Position numbers and translations under genes: made by a program. The notes beneath the pieces are model-generated. The model had not been told where the DNA came from. It worked only from the letters and a program-made list of their open reading frames with translations, and made no database searches. Positions 1 to 13,153 of a stretch of 64,000 bases of DNA are shown here, in pieces (positions within the stretch are counted from its first letter, which is position 1; every line of letters begins with the position of its first letter). Source of the DNA: Gnetum montanum (Eukaryota > Streptophyta > Gnetopsida > Gnetales > Gnetaceae); NCBI GenBank assembly GCA_015680685.1, contig MNCI01014438.1:1100891-1164890 (forward strand), written 5' to 3'.

Positions 1-1110
1 AATCTACTCCTAATTTTCCCCAGAGAAAGAGATAGTTCCACAAGAAAACTAGAAATAGAGCAAGATTCGATGTAAATAGACAGAAAAGAAAAAAAAATAT
101 ATTTGTGTAGACCTCAAATATTTCAACAAGGTAAAATGACACGAGTAAACACTTCGCAATAAAGCTATCCTAAATTCAATATCTACGAATTGTTCAAACT
201 TCCAAGGTTCAAACAAGCAATTTCTTCAAGACAATCCTACCATGCTACCAAAAATTGCTGCGTAAACTACCACGTACGAGACTCCATTTTGGCTAGATAA
301 TAGATGTCAACGATTGCATTCAAATAGAACCTTTGAAAGACTTGACAATTTCTGATTGAAATTCCATGGAAATTCACTTTAAAGAGAAAAAAAAGCTATT
401 CTGGTCCCATCAAAATACCAAAGATTTTTTGAGCCCTCTTGACTACTAAATTGTTCAACGGCGTGACTACAAATAGAGGCTCTTTTACAACAATCCCAAT
501 AGCAGTTCCTATACGTTGCACAATAACAAAATTTACTACTAAAATGCTCTTAAGGATTTTAAACACAAGCGCTTATATGGAAAAATTTTAATAGAAATTT
601 GTATTGAGCAACAAGAACAATAAGAGCAATCTAAAAATCCCAAAATTACTTGCCAAGGATGATACTATCTAAACCACTAGCTAAACAATTTAAACAAAAC
701 AAAAAATAAAATACATAACTCACAGGACCATGAGAAAGAGGCTGAAATCTTTACTCTAGCAAGCCATCTTACAAGCAATCGTTCACAATTTCTTCTTTAA
801 AAAGCTCTTCTCAAGACCCCAAGTGTGTCTCCAAGTGAGAGCCCAAGTGTGATCCCAATGTCTTCTCAAAAATGTGATGTATGAGACCTCCCAAAAGTAT
901 CCTCCCAAAAGTCTCCCCTTTTCCTCCTTGACCCCTGAAGCCTTTTTATAGGGCTCAAAGGTAGGTAGGGAAGTTACATATTCAAAAATATCTCACCTAA
1001 CTTCTCTCCCAAGTAACTTGGCCAACCAATTAGAAGATTACTTGCCCAACAAGTTAATAGGAAGTTATGTAGTTAGGGAGTTAGGAAGTTATACATAGAA
1101 TTAGGAGAAA
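1..1110 (-). promoter_or_regulatory. LTR-like promoter and leader, minus strand
   Basis: On the minus strand there is a good TATA box (TATAAAAAGG, 941-950) with CCAAT-like sequence upstream (about 1020-1035). Downstream, toward position 1, lies non-coding sequence with short repeats of the form 'cccaagtgtg' and 'ctcccaaaag'. This resembles the promoter and R-U5 part of a plant LTR. No second copy is visible in the window and no LTR end can be fixed, so an ordinary gene promoter is not excluded. Confidence 0.35.
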
Positions 1111-3180
1111 TTTATGCTAACATTAATATTTATATTAAATGTAATGTGATATTACAAATAAATATTTTAAATATTTTAACATCAATATTGCAAATATTTT
1201 TATGGGTAGTAACTTATATATAATGTTTTAAAATAATATTTTAAGACTTGCGATAATTAAAGGCAAGTTTTTAAACGAGGGCTTCACACTATAGGTACTT
1301 CATTAATGGTTATTATATCTATATATATGTATATATGTTGATTAATTTGTTAGATATTTTAACCACCCGATGCTTAAGTTATAAACGAGTGGTAGTAATA
1401 AAATAATTTTACATACATCTTGGTGAAAGCGGCAAAGTTAATGACTTAAAATAATTCTTCTTCGTCTTCCCTGAAAAATCACGCAGATAAACAGCAACAG
1501 TTCCAGAACAGTAGGTGTAATCGGCTGGTTAGTTTTCTCCTTTCTCTTATCTCTACACAAAACCTGTAAGAACCGACACATGTTCTAACCAAGATCCAAA
1601 GTGCTGTATCAACTAAAACTGTATGTTTGAACTACCACTGCACAATAAGGACCTGCAAAATCGTAACCAAACTGCCACCGCTGGAGAAGGCTCTGCCGCT
1701 GCATCTGGGATTTTTGTTTTGCCCCAAATTGGCTTAGGGTTTCCTACATTTTTTTTAATTTTTTAAATAACGGTGAGGGTTTGTTCATGTGTAGAATAGC
1801 GGCGCAGAAACCAATAGGGTTTGGTGACGTGTGAGGCCGTGCAAAGGTCTTTGTGGCTCTGTTTGTCCTGGCACCGATGTGGCCAACACTGCTTATGGTT
1901 TGCCATTTTTCTGCTGACCCCAAAAAAAATGAAATGCTAATGTCTGTCCTTTTTTTTTGTGTCTGGAACCAGCAGAACAAGTGGCATGAAGTGCTTCCCT
2001 AGGGTCACACGGCGCAACGCTTAGCAGCAAAATAAAACTTCATCTGGTCCGAATAGTCATCAGAGGTTGATGTCGATTTTTCTGGTGCCTGTGTGCACTG
2101 CGATGAACACTGTGTGGCTCTGTTTTCGTCATTCCTACGGCCCAAGAATAATGTGATTTTCTGGAATGCCATAATTTTGTTCACGTTCTGTTGTTTGTAA
2201 TTCCACAGGATTTTTGCACGTATGAATAATTATATTTTTTTTTGGAAACAGGAATAGTTGATGTTGCCTTCAAAAATTTAAATGATAAATTTAAAATTTG
2301 AAAGTAAGGTTGAACAAAGACTCTGGAACCCTTTCCATCAAAATATGAATTGCAATATTCCTGTCCTGCTGCATTTGTGTTGTTGCAGAGGTTGCTTTCT
2401 GGAATAAAATGGATACAACACAAATTTTACTTAAAATGCTCTTTGATTTGTTATATCTTCATATCATATAAATGATAAATTGGACTTCTTCCATAATCCC
2501 ACTATGTATAGGAATGGGGCTTCGATACATATTTTTAAAATAAATGCTATTGTTAACTTATTTTTTTTCTCTCAAACCCAAACTTTAGCCACTTCTCCAA
2601 GAACTTTTAACCAATTTAATCTTACCAGCCTACTCGATGAAATGGCCAAATGTGCCAACACCATGTAAAGGGTTTGATGATGTATTCATAAAAACTTGAT
2701 CATTGCACTGACTCCTTAAGCTCTAGGAAACAAAGCTTAAGGAACCGATGAATTTTCCTCTTCATGAATAGGTTACTACTACATATCATGAGTACCTAGA
2801 TCTTCTTGGATATCATTAACATCCTTTGTTTCATCTTGTATCTACTCCTCTAGCACTTGTTCAATCACCTACTACTACACACATGCTCAATTGAAAGATC
2901 ATGAATGTAACTGTTTATCTTCTAATTTGCTTTTGGGAGGAGGCCTTTCTAGGGTAGAACTTATAGATTATGAATTAAAAGATTTAAGTGAAAACACCTC
3001 AAGGAAAATTCATGTTGCAGGATAAAAGACCATAGCCAAAATTCTTATTGTAATTTGGTGGAAATATAAAGACAAAAATAAGTGCCTTGTTTTCCCAAAA
3101 AATCCTACATAATGGCCTTGTATTGATGGGATTTAAGGTATTTTTTAATGTAAAAATTAAGATTTGTAGCCCACACACTC
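1111..3180. other. No supported gene
   Basis: AT-rich sequence with only short open frames of 60-80 codons on either strand. None has a recognisable domain, splice context or a second copy in the window. It may be an older, unrecognisable transposon remnant or true spacer. Confidence 0.5.
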
Positions 3181-3194
3181 TATTTCCCATGTAC

Positions 3195-3345
3195 TATAGC
3201 TTGTGGGGGTTAAAAATGCTCCACAAGCTATAAATGCCTTATATCCCACCTTGTGGAAGCCAAAAATGCTTGACAAGCTACACATTCCATGTATTCTAGC
3301 TTGTGAAGGTTAAAATGCTCCAGAAGCTACAAAATCTGGTATTTT
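3195..3345. repeat. Tandem hairpin units (TAGCTTGTGG family)
   Basis: Three tandem units of about 58 bp, each with an inverted repeat. The first has perfect 12-bp arms (TATAGCTTGTGG at 3195-3206 and its complement at 3221-3232). The next two, near 3250-3280 and 3300-3335, are imperfect copies. They lie upstream of gag F, so they may belong to its LTR or leader, as palindromes do in the LTRs of related elements further right. Confidence 0.7.
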
Positions 3346-3647
3346 CTCCTCACATTACATGCATTTTAGTTCTATATGCTATGCAACATATGGGATTTGA
3401 GCTTTGATTCCACATGCTAGACATCCTAGTCTTACATGCTGGGTAGCATGTGGGAGTAGTGCGTGAAGGTAGAAATCTAGCTAAAGCTACTCAAACACTA
3501 CAAAATATGTCCAAAATAGTTGTATAATTTTCTAAAAATTTGCCAAAAATCATGGTAGAATTAACCACTAAAAAATCAGGATATCCATAACCTATTTAAA
3601 ACAAAATTTACTTCATTGTAGGAACTTTTAAATCATTTTGCAACTCA

Positions 3648-4105
3648 TTGAACATGTGGCCCTGCAATTAATATTATTTGTAACAAATTTAGAATTTGTT
3701 TTGAGTTTTTCCAAAACCCAACATGTGGCCTTGCAATTAATATTATTTTTAGCAACTTTAAAGTTTTTTTGAGTGTTTGAAAGCTTAGTGTGTGGCCTAC
3801 AACTAATCTCATTTGGTTCAACTTTAAAATTTATTTTGGATTTTCCCAAAACCCAATGTGTGCCTAAAACCAATCTCACTTTGTTTAAATTTAATTTTTT
3901 TTTGGGTTTTCCCAAAACCCAATGTATGGCTTGCAACCTATCTCACTTTGTTTAACTTTAAAATTTATTTTAGGTAGTGTGTAGTCTTTCAATTAATATT
4001 TTTTACAACAACTTTAAAATTTGTGTTGGATTTTCCTAAAACCTAGTGTGTAGCTTGCAACCTATTTTGATTACAACAATTTTTACTTTAAATTTTTTAG
4101 TCATA
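3648..4105. repeat. Tandem repeat, about seven units of 67-73 bp
   Basis: Units begin near 'tgtggcctgcaa' and end near 'ttttcccaaaaccca', starting close to 3651, 3724, 3791, 3859, 3925, 3978 and 4047. Unit lengths and sequences are diverged, so the array is old. Short open frames across it are by-products of the repeat. It lies in the presumed LTR or leader of element F. Confidence 0.8.
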
Positions 4106-4339
4106 TTGTGAAGTTCTACTTTCATTCCCTACACTTTATAGTGTAAAAACTTAATTTTCTCTAGTGCAATCCACATTGCTATCATAGTCACTTGAATTAC
4201 CTTTGTAGTTGTAGTGCACATTGCAAACTTTGTTTTCACTATTTGCAGTTTGCAGTTTCTTGGCCATTTCCTCTTTCATACACTAGAGAAAACTTGAAAC
4301 AAAAATTTGGAAAAATTATTACTTTGCATTTGCAGCGTA

Positions 4340-4720
4340 GTTAAGGATGTGTAGTCTCACATGCTGAGACTTCCACATATTAGGCAATCTCACACATTGA
4401 GACTTCCACATGCTAGGTAGTCTCACATGTTGAGAAACCCACATGCTATAAGTTCCACATGCTGAAGCTTCACATGTTGAAGCTTCATACATTGTGGGCC
4501 TTACATGCTACAAACTTGTAGCTTGTTTAAACATTAAAAACTTTAAAAACCTTTATCACTTTGACTAATTTATTGGTTTTCTACATTTTATTCCTTTTAC
4601 ATCCATCATTCTACTTCACAACATCGCATACCACACACCCACTAAGTCTCTCATACACTAATTAGTCTCATGCTTTGAGTAGTCTCATATGCTAAGTAGT
4701 TCATACATTAATCCTTTAAC
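4340..4720. repeat. Degenerate CACATGCT/TCTCACATGC repeats
   Basis: Repeated words such as 'cacatgctgag', 'agtctcacatgc' and 'gaagcttcacatg' occur every 20-40 bp, some as inverted pairs (for example gaagcttcacatgttgaagcttc near 4463-4486). They immediately precede gag F and probably belong to its LTR or 5' leader. No LTR terminus could be fixed. Confidence 0.55.
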
Positions 4721-4744
4721 TTATCACTTAGTTCAACATTTTTT

Positions 4745-7050
4745 ATGCTTTTTTTCTACTCTATAGTACTACCCCATAATAAGACATACATAGTCCCTAA
4801 CCAAGAAGTAGTTTGAATCTATGATCCCAAAGATCCATTAGTCATAGAACGTAGGCAATTGCTTAGATGAAGGGAACAAGAACCAGATTTTACAATTATA
4901 AATGAGAAGGTTTATAACTTCCTTTGCATGAAGATACAAGTAGGCCTCCTCATCCCATGCTCTGAGTTTGATGCTAAGAATTAGTTTGAAATCATACACT
5001 AAAATGGAAAACAATACATTCCCTCATCCTATGACCAGACCCCTTTAACGAATTTCTATACTTGTTTGTTAACACAACTTATAGATATAAATTAATAGAG
5101 TGAAGAGGTTAGTGAAGATGAAATATAAGAGGAATAGGATGAATTTGAGGTGGAGTAGGAGGCTAATACTTTTACTAGAAACCTCTTCCATCCCAAAAAA
5201 TTATCTCTAGTTCTACATCATTGGCATCTCTAGTAGCTCAAGTCCCTTGATCTTCCCTTGTCTATCCCACCATGTTTAGGCCAACACCTATCATCATCAT
5301 GCATCAAGCTTAACCTATGTCACAACTTGTGTCATTATTCTCATTTATGTCATTTGCAACTTAATCTTTTTCTATTTGTCTAACCCCATTGGTGTCTACA
5401 ACGTCATTGCCCTTTGGCATACCAATAGGATCTTCTTTGGGGCCTTAAGCTATGCAAGTCTCTCACACTTCATTCATACCCTTTGTACTCTAACTTCCAA
5501 CTCAAACATCATTTTCATTATTTATCTTTCATGCTACAGTAATCACCCAATCCTTTCCCTCAATACCCATGTCCATTGCATGGACCCAAGGCTCTCAACA
5601 TCCTCCACAGTCATTAGTGCAAACCCTGCAACTTGTGAAAATGCCTTAAGACCTAGATTAATTCTTCTAGATGATCTAGGACCTCATTGAAGAGTTGTGG
5701 AAGCTCAAAACCTCTACCACTTAAATAGTGAAGATAATGGACTTCTACCAAGATGACCCTATTAGCTCCACTATCCCACAAAGAACTCTTCCCACTGGCA
5801 TTCCCATTCCCCAATTTACTAAATATAATGATGAGGATGATCCAAGCTCATATCTCATTACTTTCCATTTTGAATTCTTATTATTACAAGCTTGGCCTCA
5901 CATTGTTATGTGTGTCTTCCCTATGTTCCTTACTAAGAAAGCCTTAGATTGGTATTATGCTTTGCCTATAGGATCCATTGCATTACTAGAGGATTCAATT
6001 TCATAGTTCGTTAACCATTTTATGTATAACTTAAAACTTGATACAACTCTTGATCAAATAATGAAGATTAAATAGGGGTCCCTTGAACCTGTATAGAAGT
6101 TTATATAATGATTGAATGCTCTTATCAATGAGATTCCTAAACCTATAGCTAAGATTGATCTTTTGATCCTCATCAAGGAGGTAGTCAACAACTTTATTAA
6201 GTTTGAGATATATTACCTAGACCTGTAGTTCCCTTAGCAATGATCCTGCCTATGTAACATACATAAATCAACACACAAGAAAGGATAGGAATAGAGCAAA
6301 ACAAATCCATGTAGCTGTGGCCATTATGACCAAAGAAACAAAGACAATGAAGGTCAAAAATAACTTAACCAAAAGCCCCTACCACCATTGCTCAACCTTC
6401 AACATTGGATGCCTCTACCTCTAACCAATATAGGTCTAACTTTAAGAAAAATAATTTGTCTAAGTATGCAATGTTTCCCTTGAAACCATCTAAGATCCTT
6501 CACTAGTTACTCAAAAGTGGCCATATCCATTACAAATAGATGACTAGAAAAGCCTGTAAGAGGCATGAAAAATTACATGAGATCACTAAAGATTACACCA
6601 TTGCAAACAAGGATGATCCAATTGTGTCCAAATACTTCAAACTAGATCAATTCTACCTTTACCACCAGCTTCTTTGCCATGACATAGATTTTTTCTTGTC
6701 ATTAAAGGATGATTTAGAAAAAATGACAAATAATGATGAATTGATGTTAGATGTGTTGAATCTGGTTAGGTCTTAGAACCAACACATGTACGTATACAAA
6801 TTTTTGTTGAATGCTAACAATAATCAATACATGATAGCCACATTCAACATTAGAAATAATCCTAGACTTGCCAAGGAGTCATTTATGATTAAGGTACTTC
6901 CTTCTGATGAAAGGGGTTCTTCAACTTCACTATGTTTAAGAGCTTCTTTTGTTATAAGGATACCATCACCTATGCCTTCCAAGAAACCATTCATCATTAG
7001 AATGTCCCCTTTAACTACAACTAAGCCTACAATCCAAGTTAACTAATGTC
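4745..7050 (+). pseudogene. Gag, Tat-like element F (decayed)
   Basis: Remnant of a retrotransposon capsid/nucleocapsid polyprotein, recognised by alignment with gag C (43.3-46.3 kb) and gag D (61.0-64.0 kb). The N-terminal block near 4900-5090 has an NGKQYIPS motif matching NGREFIP in C. The central block (5728-6006) opens with MKIMDFYQDDPIS, the counterpart of IMDFYHDDPIS in C, and runs into the capsid-like KALDWYYALP. The nucleocapsid-like segment (about 6640-6725) has YLYHQLLCHDIDFF-LSLKDDL, matching the modified zinc-binding motif of plant gypsy Gags but without its first and last cysteines. Stops and frameshifts interrupt every block. The start is inferred from the position of ATG in C and D. 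Confidence 0.7.
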
Positions 7051-7586
7051 CTCTCATAGTAGCCAATGAAACAATCTCATTATATCCAGATAATAAGAAG
7101 TTACCAACTAAATAGTGCAAGAAGCCTACTCCTAAGCCTAAGGCCAAAGGCAATAAACAAATGAAGTCATGTGATGAGTGGTGAGGTACCCCTACACCCA
7201 ACCATACAAATCACTAAGGTGTTATGTGCAATTTAGTTGAACTTTGTGGACCTATAGTTATCTAATGCACTAGCTCTTCTAGGAAGTAAACTTTGCATTG
7301 AGAACATTTATTGTCTTCCCAACTACACTTGTGAGGCTCAAGGATATGGTTTAAGTGTAATTGAGGCATATGATTTTTCTTATTTTATATTTTATAGATT
7401 TGATCGCCTACAACAAGAATGAAGAGTAGAGTAATCTAAAATCTAATTCGTTATTGCCTATCTAGCCTAACACAAGTAATTGTCCCACTTTCTTGAATGC
7501 ATCCTCAACACATATACCATTTCTAGGCTACCAAATGTTAAGTGTTGCTGGGTTACCAAGTACTATATGAAAGCTTGAAGTGGTTA
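7051..7586 (+). other. Gag F tail, no open frame
   Basis: Continuation of element F after the last clear Gag segment. Lysine/proline codons are seen near 7100-7160, as in the basic linker after Gag in related copies, but many stops occur. The stretch ends where the LTR of element E begins. Confidence 0.4.
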
Positions 7587-8006
7587 TGCTCATGTTCATT
7601 AATTGCTAGAAATAAATTGTTTAATTCAAATGCATTAAAATAAAGAGCATGAAAGTAAAATGCAATAAAGAAAATATTAAGCTATTCTTAGTGCTACAAG
7701 GATTACCAAAAGAGTTCATTTTATTCCCATCATACTACTACACTTAGGTACATCAGTGCTCAAACAAAGAACCATACACACTTAGACTCCTTCTATAGGC
7801 ACTCAAAAAATATTCTAACTTTGAGGAAAAGAAATGGCAAAAGCTTCACTACTTTGACTAAGAATGACCAAAAATTAAGTATGAAAACTAGAGCCCAAGT
7901 GCAGTATTTATAAATTCAGGGTATATACCCTAACATTGCATAGGAGACATCACATCAAGACCTTGACATTGCATACGTGATGTCATGGCACATAAAATGT
8001 GATTTA
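7587..8006 (-). repeat. 3' LTR of element E
   Basis: Direct repeat of 15708-16156, aligned over its length. The 15.7-kb copy has about 30 extra bases near 16110-16140. The minus strand has a TATAAATA box near 7904-7914. A purine-rich tract (minus-strand GTGGGGTA, near 8008-8016) adjoins the LTR start and is the likely polypurine tract. Confidence 0.75.
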
Positions 8007-10070
8007 TTATACCCCACAACTAAATGAAAACTCATGCTTGAGTGTAGAAAAGAAGGAACAAGTTCTTTACAACATAATATATTGGGTAGGTATGGGATTA
8101 TTAACTGGCATTACAAATTAACTTAGATGAAACAGACAGACTCTGAGTGCCCAAGTGTACAGAATTACAATTTTTACAACATTAGGTGTTCATGAGAAGA
8201 GAAGTGAATACCTTGGATAACACTGACATCTAATGCCTCTTGGCAATAGAAGAATAAGAGAGAGAAAAGAGATCCAATGAGCACGAATGGTCCTCGTTGT
8301 GTGGTACTACTCCATCCTTGGTGAAGATAGTCTTGCTTCTAGTCCATGCTTCCTACTGCAATCACAACAAAATCATGAATTAGTATGCAATGTGTAACAC
8401 ATAGTGGTTAAATGCCTTGTCTCATTGATGGTTACATTGGGCTAAGTTGTGATTGTGGTAGATTGGTTTCTTCAGTAGTGTTAGTAGGAACGTTGATAAA
8501 TAAGGTAAATTAGTTAAGCAGTTCATTAAGTTTGAAAAAATTTAACACATTGAAATATTTGAAGAGAGTATAAGAATTCACAATAATAAAAAGGAAATTT
8601 CACTGAAAACTATTGTGAAGATGTGCATAATTGGATGCCACTGATGGGATAAACAAAAATAATTTGATTGTAAGAGTGTCTAAAGGTAAAGAACTTAACT
8701 AACCCAACTAAATGATATGCAAGTGGGTCCTCCCCAAAGTAGGCACAATCCTTTTTTCCCATGCATAGCTTCAAATGAAAGAGTTTGTAGGCTTCATGGA
8801 TGATTAATGGTTATAGAAGGTTAAGTACAAAAACCTAGAAGAAACTAACAAAAAATTTTGACACATCAAACTAGGACACTAAACCAAAACATAAAACTGG
8901 TAGTCAAGTGAGACATGGAAAGCATATATGGATGAGAGAGAGAGAGTGGGATGGAGTTCCTAATTATAGTCACATAAAGTCCCTTATGTATTTTGTGGTT
9001 AATTGACTTAATAGAACTCATCCTTAGTTCAGACCAAAACCAACCATGTTTAGTGACTTCACATCAACATTCTAAGACTAATCCATCCCTTGAGACACAT
9101 AAGTGCTCCCACAGAACAACCACCATTCTGTATTAGAGAAAAAGTAGGAAGTAATGAAGGGCCTTAGTTAGAGGGGACTAGTCCCATAACTAGTGCTTGT
9201 AGCCTGTTTATTCTATCTAAGGGGTGTGCTTAGAATTTCCATTACTTTTTTTTTGAAATGGAAACCATACCATGTGAGGATGTATGCATTTATTTTGTTC
9301 AAGTGGTGTGCTTTGAATCCTCATCATTTTTTATTCTTTTTCTTAAATGAGAATCACAAAATGCAAGGACTTATTTAACTTCCTTTATTGATTGGCACAG
9401 AATGGTAAGAAATTCATGAAAACACACATGCACCCAAGCAAATAGAAAAGTACAAAGAATACTAAATGCCCTTGAAGCCACACCCTGTTCAAACCTTTGA
9501 ATCCTTCCCAAGTCCAGAAACTACCAAATTCAAAAATTTATTAAAGTTTTATTATTGAAAAAGGGATTGCACATTTCCAAAACAAGAAAAACCATAAAGT
9601 TTGTGGATGGGTGGATGCTATGGATTGACTAATTGTCGCATGAAAAGAAACCATGTCCTAATTATCTATAAAAATGTTCAAAGCTAGAAACCTGACACCA
9701 ACAATCAAATAAAATAATACATACCACTATCAAGTAACACATTACCAATGCACCTGGACCTTATTAACAAAAAGTTAGAAAATCACATCAAATAAAAGGA
9801 AAAAAAATATAAAAGAAAATGTAAAATATTTAAGAAATAGAAAATGTACTAACAATGGTGTAAAATAAAAATTAGAAAAGATTAATAACATGAAACAAAA
9901 ACATGTAAAATAAAGAATATGTAAAATAAAAAGTTGAAAAACAAAAAATGTGTAAAACAAAAAAGTTGAAAAACTGAGGAGCTGCTTGTATGGTTAACAT
10001 GGATGGCCATCTTCCCCATGACTAAGTTGAAGGGAGGAGATCCAAAATATGGAGTGTGGTTGTCCATCTA
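8007..10070 (-). other. Element E 3' non-coding tail
   Basis: No supported coding region between integrase and the 3' LTR. The part at 9775-9975 is A-rich on the plus strand, made of degenerate 'atgtaaaataaa' repeats. Read on the minus strand this gives hydrophobic Phe/Leu-rich open frames that are composition artefacts. A short GA microsatellite lies near 8932-8946. Athila elements often carry an env-like gene here, but none is recognisable. Confidence 0.6.
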
Positions 10071-11200
10071 ATGAGGTGGTTATTATGTTAGCTGGCATAT
10101 GCTCATGGAAAGGTTTAATTTGTTGAATGTTGACCAACTATTTCTTGTTTGGGCTCTCAGGTTTATAGATCATCATGGCCCTAGAAGGAAAAGTCTCAAA
10201 AATGATGTAAGGTACTTTCCATAATTTTTGGAACTTAGTTCATTGAGGTACGTGTGTGGGGTTCTAGTAGAGAACCTTTTCTTCTGGTTGAAATTTGACT
10301 TTTCTAATTTTCAAGCAATGACACTTTTTGTTATAGGCCTTGTGCAACTCATTAGATGATAAGGTTACCATTTGGTTTTTGTCTAGCAGGTTGAGATTCA
10401 TCAATTGTTGTTTTTAGTCTAGACTCAAGTCAAGGTCAAGGTCACAACCTATTCAAAGTGTATGGAGTTTGGATTGAATAGGAAGTGTTGGTAATTTCCA
10501 GTACACAAGCTCATAGGGAGAATAGCCTATAGGAAGTTTTCATGTTGAGCAGTAAGCCCAAAGGGCATTGTTGAGTTTGCTCCAATATTTCCTATACTTG
10601 CTAATAGTTCTTTTAGTATCCTTGTGATTTCCCTATTAGTAATCTTAGCTTGACTGTTAGCTTGGGGATGGTAAGGTGTTGTGATTTTATGTTCAACCCC
10701 TAAGCATTGCATGAGTTTCTAAAAAGTAGTGCTTATAAAATAAGTTCCATTGTTAGAAATTAATGCACATGGCATACCAAACCTATTCATAAAATTTTGT
10801 TATACAAACCATGCAACAATAGAAGATGTATAGTTGATGATGACTGCTAATTCTACCCACTTTGTATAATAGTCAATAGTGACTAGGATGTATGCCTTTC
10901 CATTTGACATGGGTGTGGTGGGACCCATGAAGTCAATGCCCCACATGTTGAATGGTTCCAGTGGTTGAATTCATTGTTGAGGTCCCTCCATTTGAGTAGT
11001 CATTCCAACATTTTTTTGGCATTGTTCACAAGAGTGGACATAATGATGGGCATCCTTGAAAAGTGTTGGCCAATAGTACCATGCCATTAGGATTTTAATG
11101 GCTATGTGTCTCCTAGCATAGTGTCCTCCACAAGGACCTTCATGAGCATCTTGGAGAATGCATAGTTAATTAATATCAGAGACACACAAACAAACCATGC
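10071..11200 (-). pseudogene. Integrase of element E (decayed)
   Basis: DDE-type integrase that would insert the element's cDNA. On the minus strand one sees, in order, a remnant of the HHCC zinc domain (HSCEQCQKNVG, near 11000), the first catalytic segment (MWGIDFMGP, near 10930), the second segment reading SNNG at 10749-10754 where Asp-Asn-Gly is expected, the block GVEHKITTPYHPQA (10.65-10.70 kb), and a C-terminal region near 10.2-10.45 kb. The Glu-bearing segment is also altered (NSQAKITNREI). Several stops interrupt it. It is inactive. Confidence 0.8.
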
Positions 11201-11249
11201 CATTGGCACACTCCTTGTAGAGGTGTTCATTGATCTCCATGAAGTGCTT

Positions 11250-12720
11250 TATCTAGTGAAGAAACTATTGTTTCTACTAGTGATCCAACCCTCGTGGCAT
11301 CTCCTGAGTGAGAAGATAGGTGAGAATGTTATCATACCATTTTGGCTCATTGCATATTTTTTTAGTTATTAATCTAGTAAAGAATTAGGAAACATATAAC
11401 AGAGTGGGATTTCTTCCTCTTTGTTGTCCCATTGCAACCGAGACAAGTGATTAACAACCACATTCTCAATGCCCTTTCAATCTACCATTGTAAGATTGAA
11501 TTCCTGCAAGATCACTAGCCATTTTATGACACAAGGGATCATTGTTGGCTTTTTCATTAGGAAGCAGATGGTACTATGATCCATATGCACAAACACCTTA
11601 TATCAAGGCACATAATGCCTAAACTTCTCTAGAGCAAACAACACTACCATCAATTCTTTCTTAGTAGTGGTGCAGTTCAGTTGTGCACCCACAATGCTTT
11701 TTCTTACACAGTGGATGTAATATGGATGTTTCTTATCATCTAATTGTGTTAGCATAGCTCCTAAGGCATTATTTGATGCATTCATGATAATATGAAATGG
11801 TTTGAACCAATCAGGTGCTTGTAGGATTGGAGTTTTTACAAGCTTCTCTTTCAATTGCTGGAATGCTTTTTCCGATTTTGGGGTCTAGAAAAAAGAAGCA
11901 TCTTTTTTTGTTAGCTTCACTAATAGTTTTGTGATCTTAGAGAAATTCTCTATGAATCATTGGTAGTAGCTAGTATGTCCAAGGAATGACTGAACATCTT
12001 TAATTATTTATAGCTAGTGATTTATTCCTTGGATAACTTTTATTTTCTCAGGGTATACCTCAATTTTTGCTTGCAAGATTTTGTGCCCCAATATAATGCC
12101 CTCTTGGAACATGAGGTGACTTTTTTGATAATTGAGACATAAGTTGGTTTAAACACACCATTTCAACATTTTCTCAAGGTGGTCCAGGGCTTGCTCAAAT
12201 GTAGCTCCATAGGTGGAAAAGTCATCCATGAAGACTTTCAAACCACTATCGATCTATTGTTGAAAAATTCTCAGGACCAGGCATTAGAATGTGGCACAAG
12301 AATTGCATAGAACAAAAGGCATCTTGTGATATACAAAAGTCCCCAAGGAACTTGTGAACATTGTCTTTGCTTAGTCTTCCCATGGAATGTGAATTTGGTT
12401 ATAGCCACTATAACCATCTAGAAAGATGCAATAGCAATACCTAGATATAGTGTTGAGCATTTGGTCAAAAAATGGCAATGAAAGATGATCTCTGAATGTT
12501 GCCATATTTAGCAACCTAAAATTGATGCGGACTCACCACTTGCTAGCTTTCTTTGGTACAAGTACAAGTGAGCTAACCCACTCGCTATCCGTAATGGGAT
12601 AGATGAACTATGCCTTAAGGAATTTTTTGATTTCCTCCTTGATGATTTAGTTTAACTTGGAGTTCAACTACCTCTATGGATATCATTTTGGCTTTATGGT
12701 TGGGTTAGTGTAGATGCAAT
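11250..12720 (-). pseudogene. RT and RNase H of element E (decayed)
   Basis: Reverse transcriptase with RNase H, copying element RNA to DNA. On the minus strand the RT fingers read ITDSEWVSS-LVLVPKK (12.55-12.6 kb), and the active-site block VFMDDFSTYG lies near 12.22 kb. The thumb and connection follow, and then the RNase H start (KPFHIIMNASNNALGAML and KELMVVLFALEKFRHYVP, 11603-11854). The first RNase H Asp reads Asn in NASNNALGA. Frame changes and stops occur throughout. MDDFS-YG is the form usual in Athila rather than the YIDD form of the Tat copies in this window. Confidence 0.8.
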
Positions 12721-13153
12721 GTTGGCATATCCTAGGATCAATCCCTGTGAGTTCAAGATATATCCATGCAAAAGCTACTAACCATCATTCAACTACTTTT
12801 AATAGCATTGTTTTCTATTCTAGAGCAAGATTTTCATTGATTATAACCAGCTTCCCATTTTTCAAAAATATATATTTCATTCTAGCTGGTAACATTTTTA
12901 GCTCAAGGGGCTCTTGTTTGAATTTTTTAGGAATTTCCAACTCTCCTCAATGAGTATCATCATTTGGATCATTAGAGAGTTGGTGATGAACTTGCTTCAG
13001 TTTATCCATGCTTGTGACATATGCACATGTTAGGCTCTTATTTGATTTCATGCAAAGTGTGTTACATTTTAAATTAATGGTCAACCACTGGATGCCCTTT
13101 TGGTTTGTGGCTATTTTGGATAGACACGTATGAATTTCTACTTCTAGTGCATA

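Noticed and set aside
1744-2668. Short open frames of 60-80 codons near the left end
   Set aside because: No domain, no second copy, no splice or promoter support. The lengths are expected by chance in AT-rich DNA.
9775-10067. Phe/Leu-rich open frames that could suggest an env-like membrane protein in element E
   Set aside because: They arise from an A-rich degenerate repeat read on the minus strand. There is no signal peptide, cleavage site or conserved segment.
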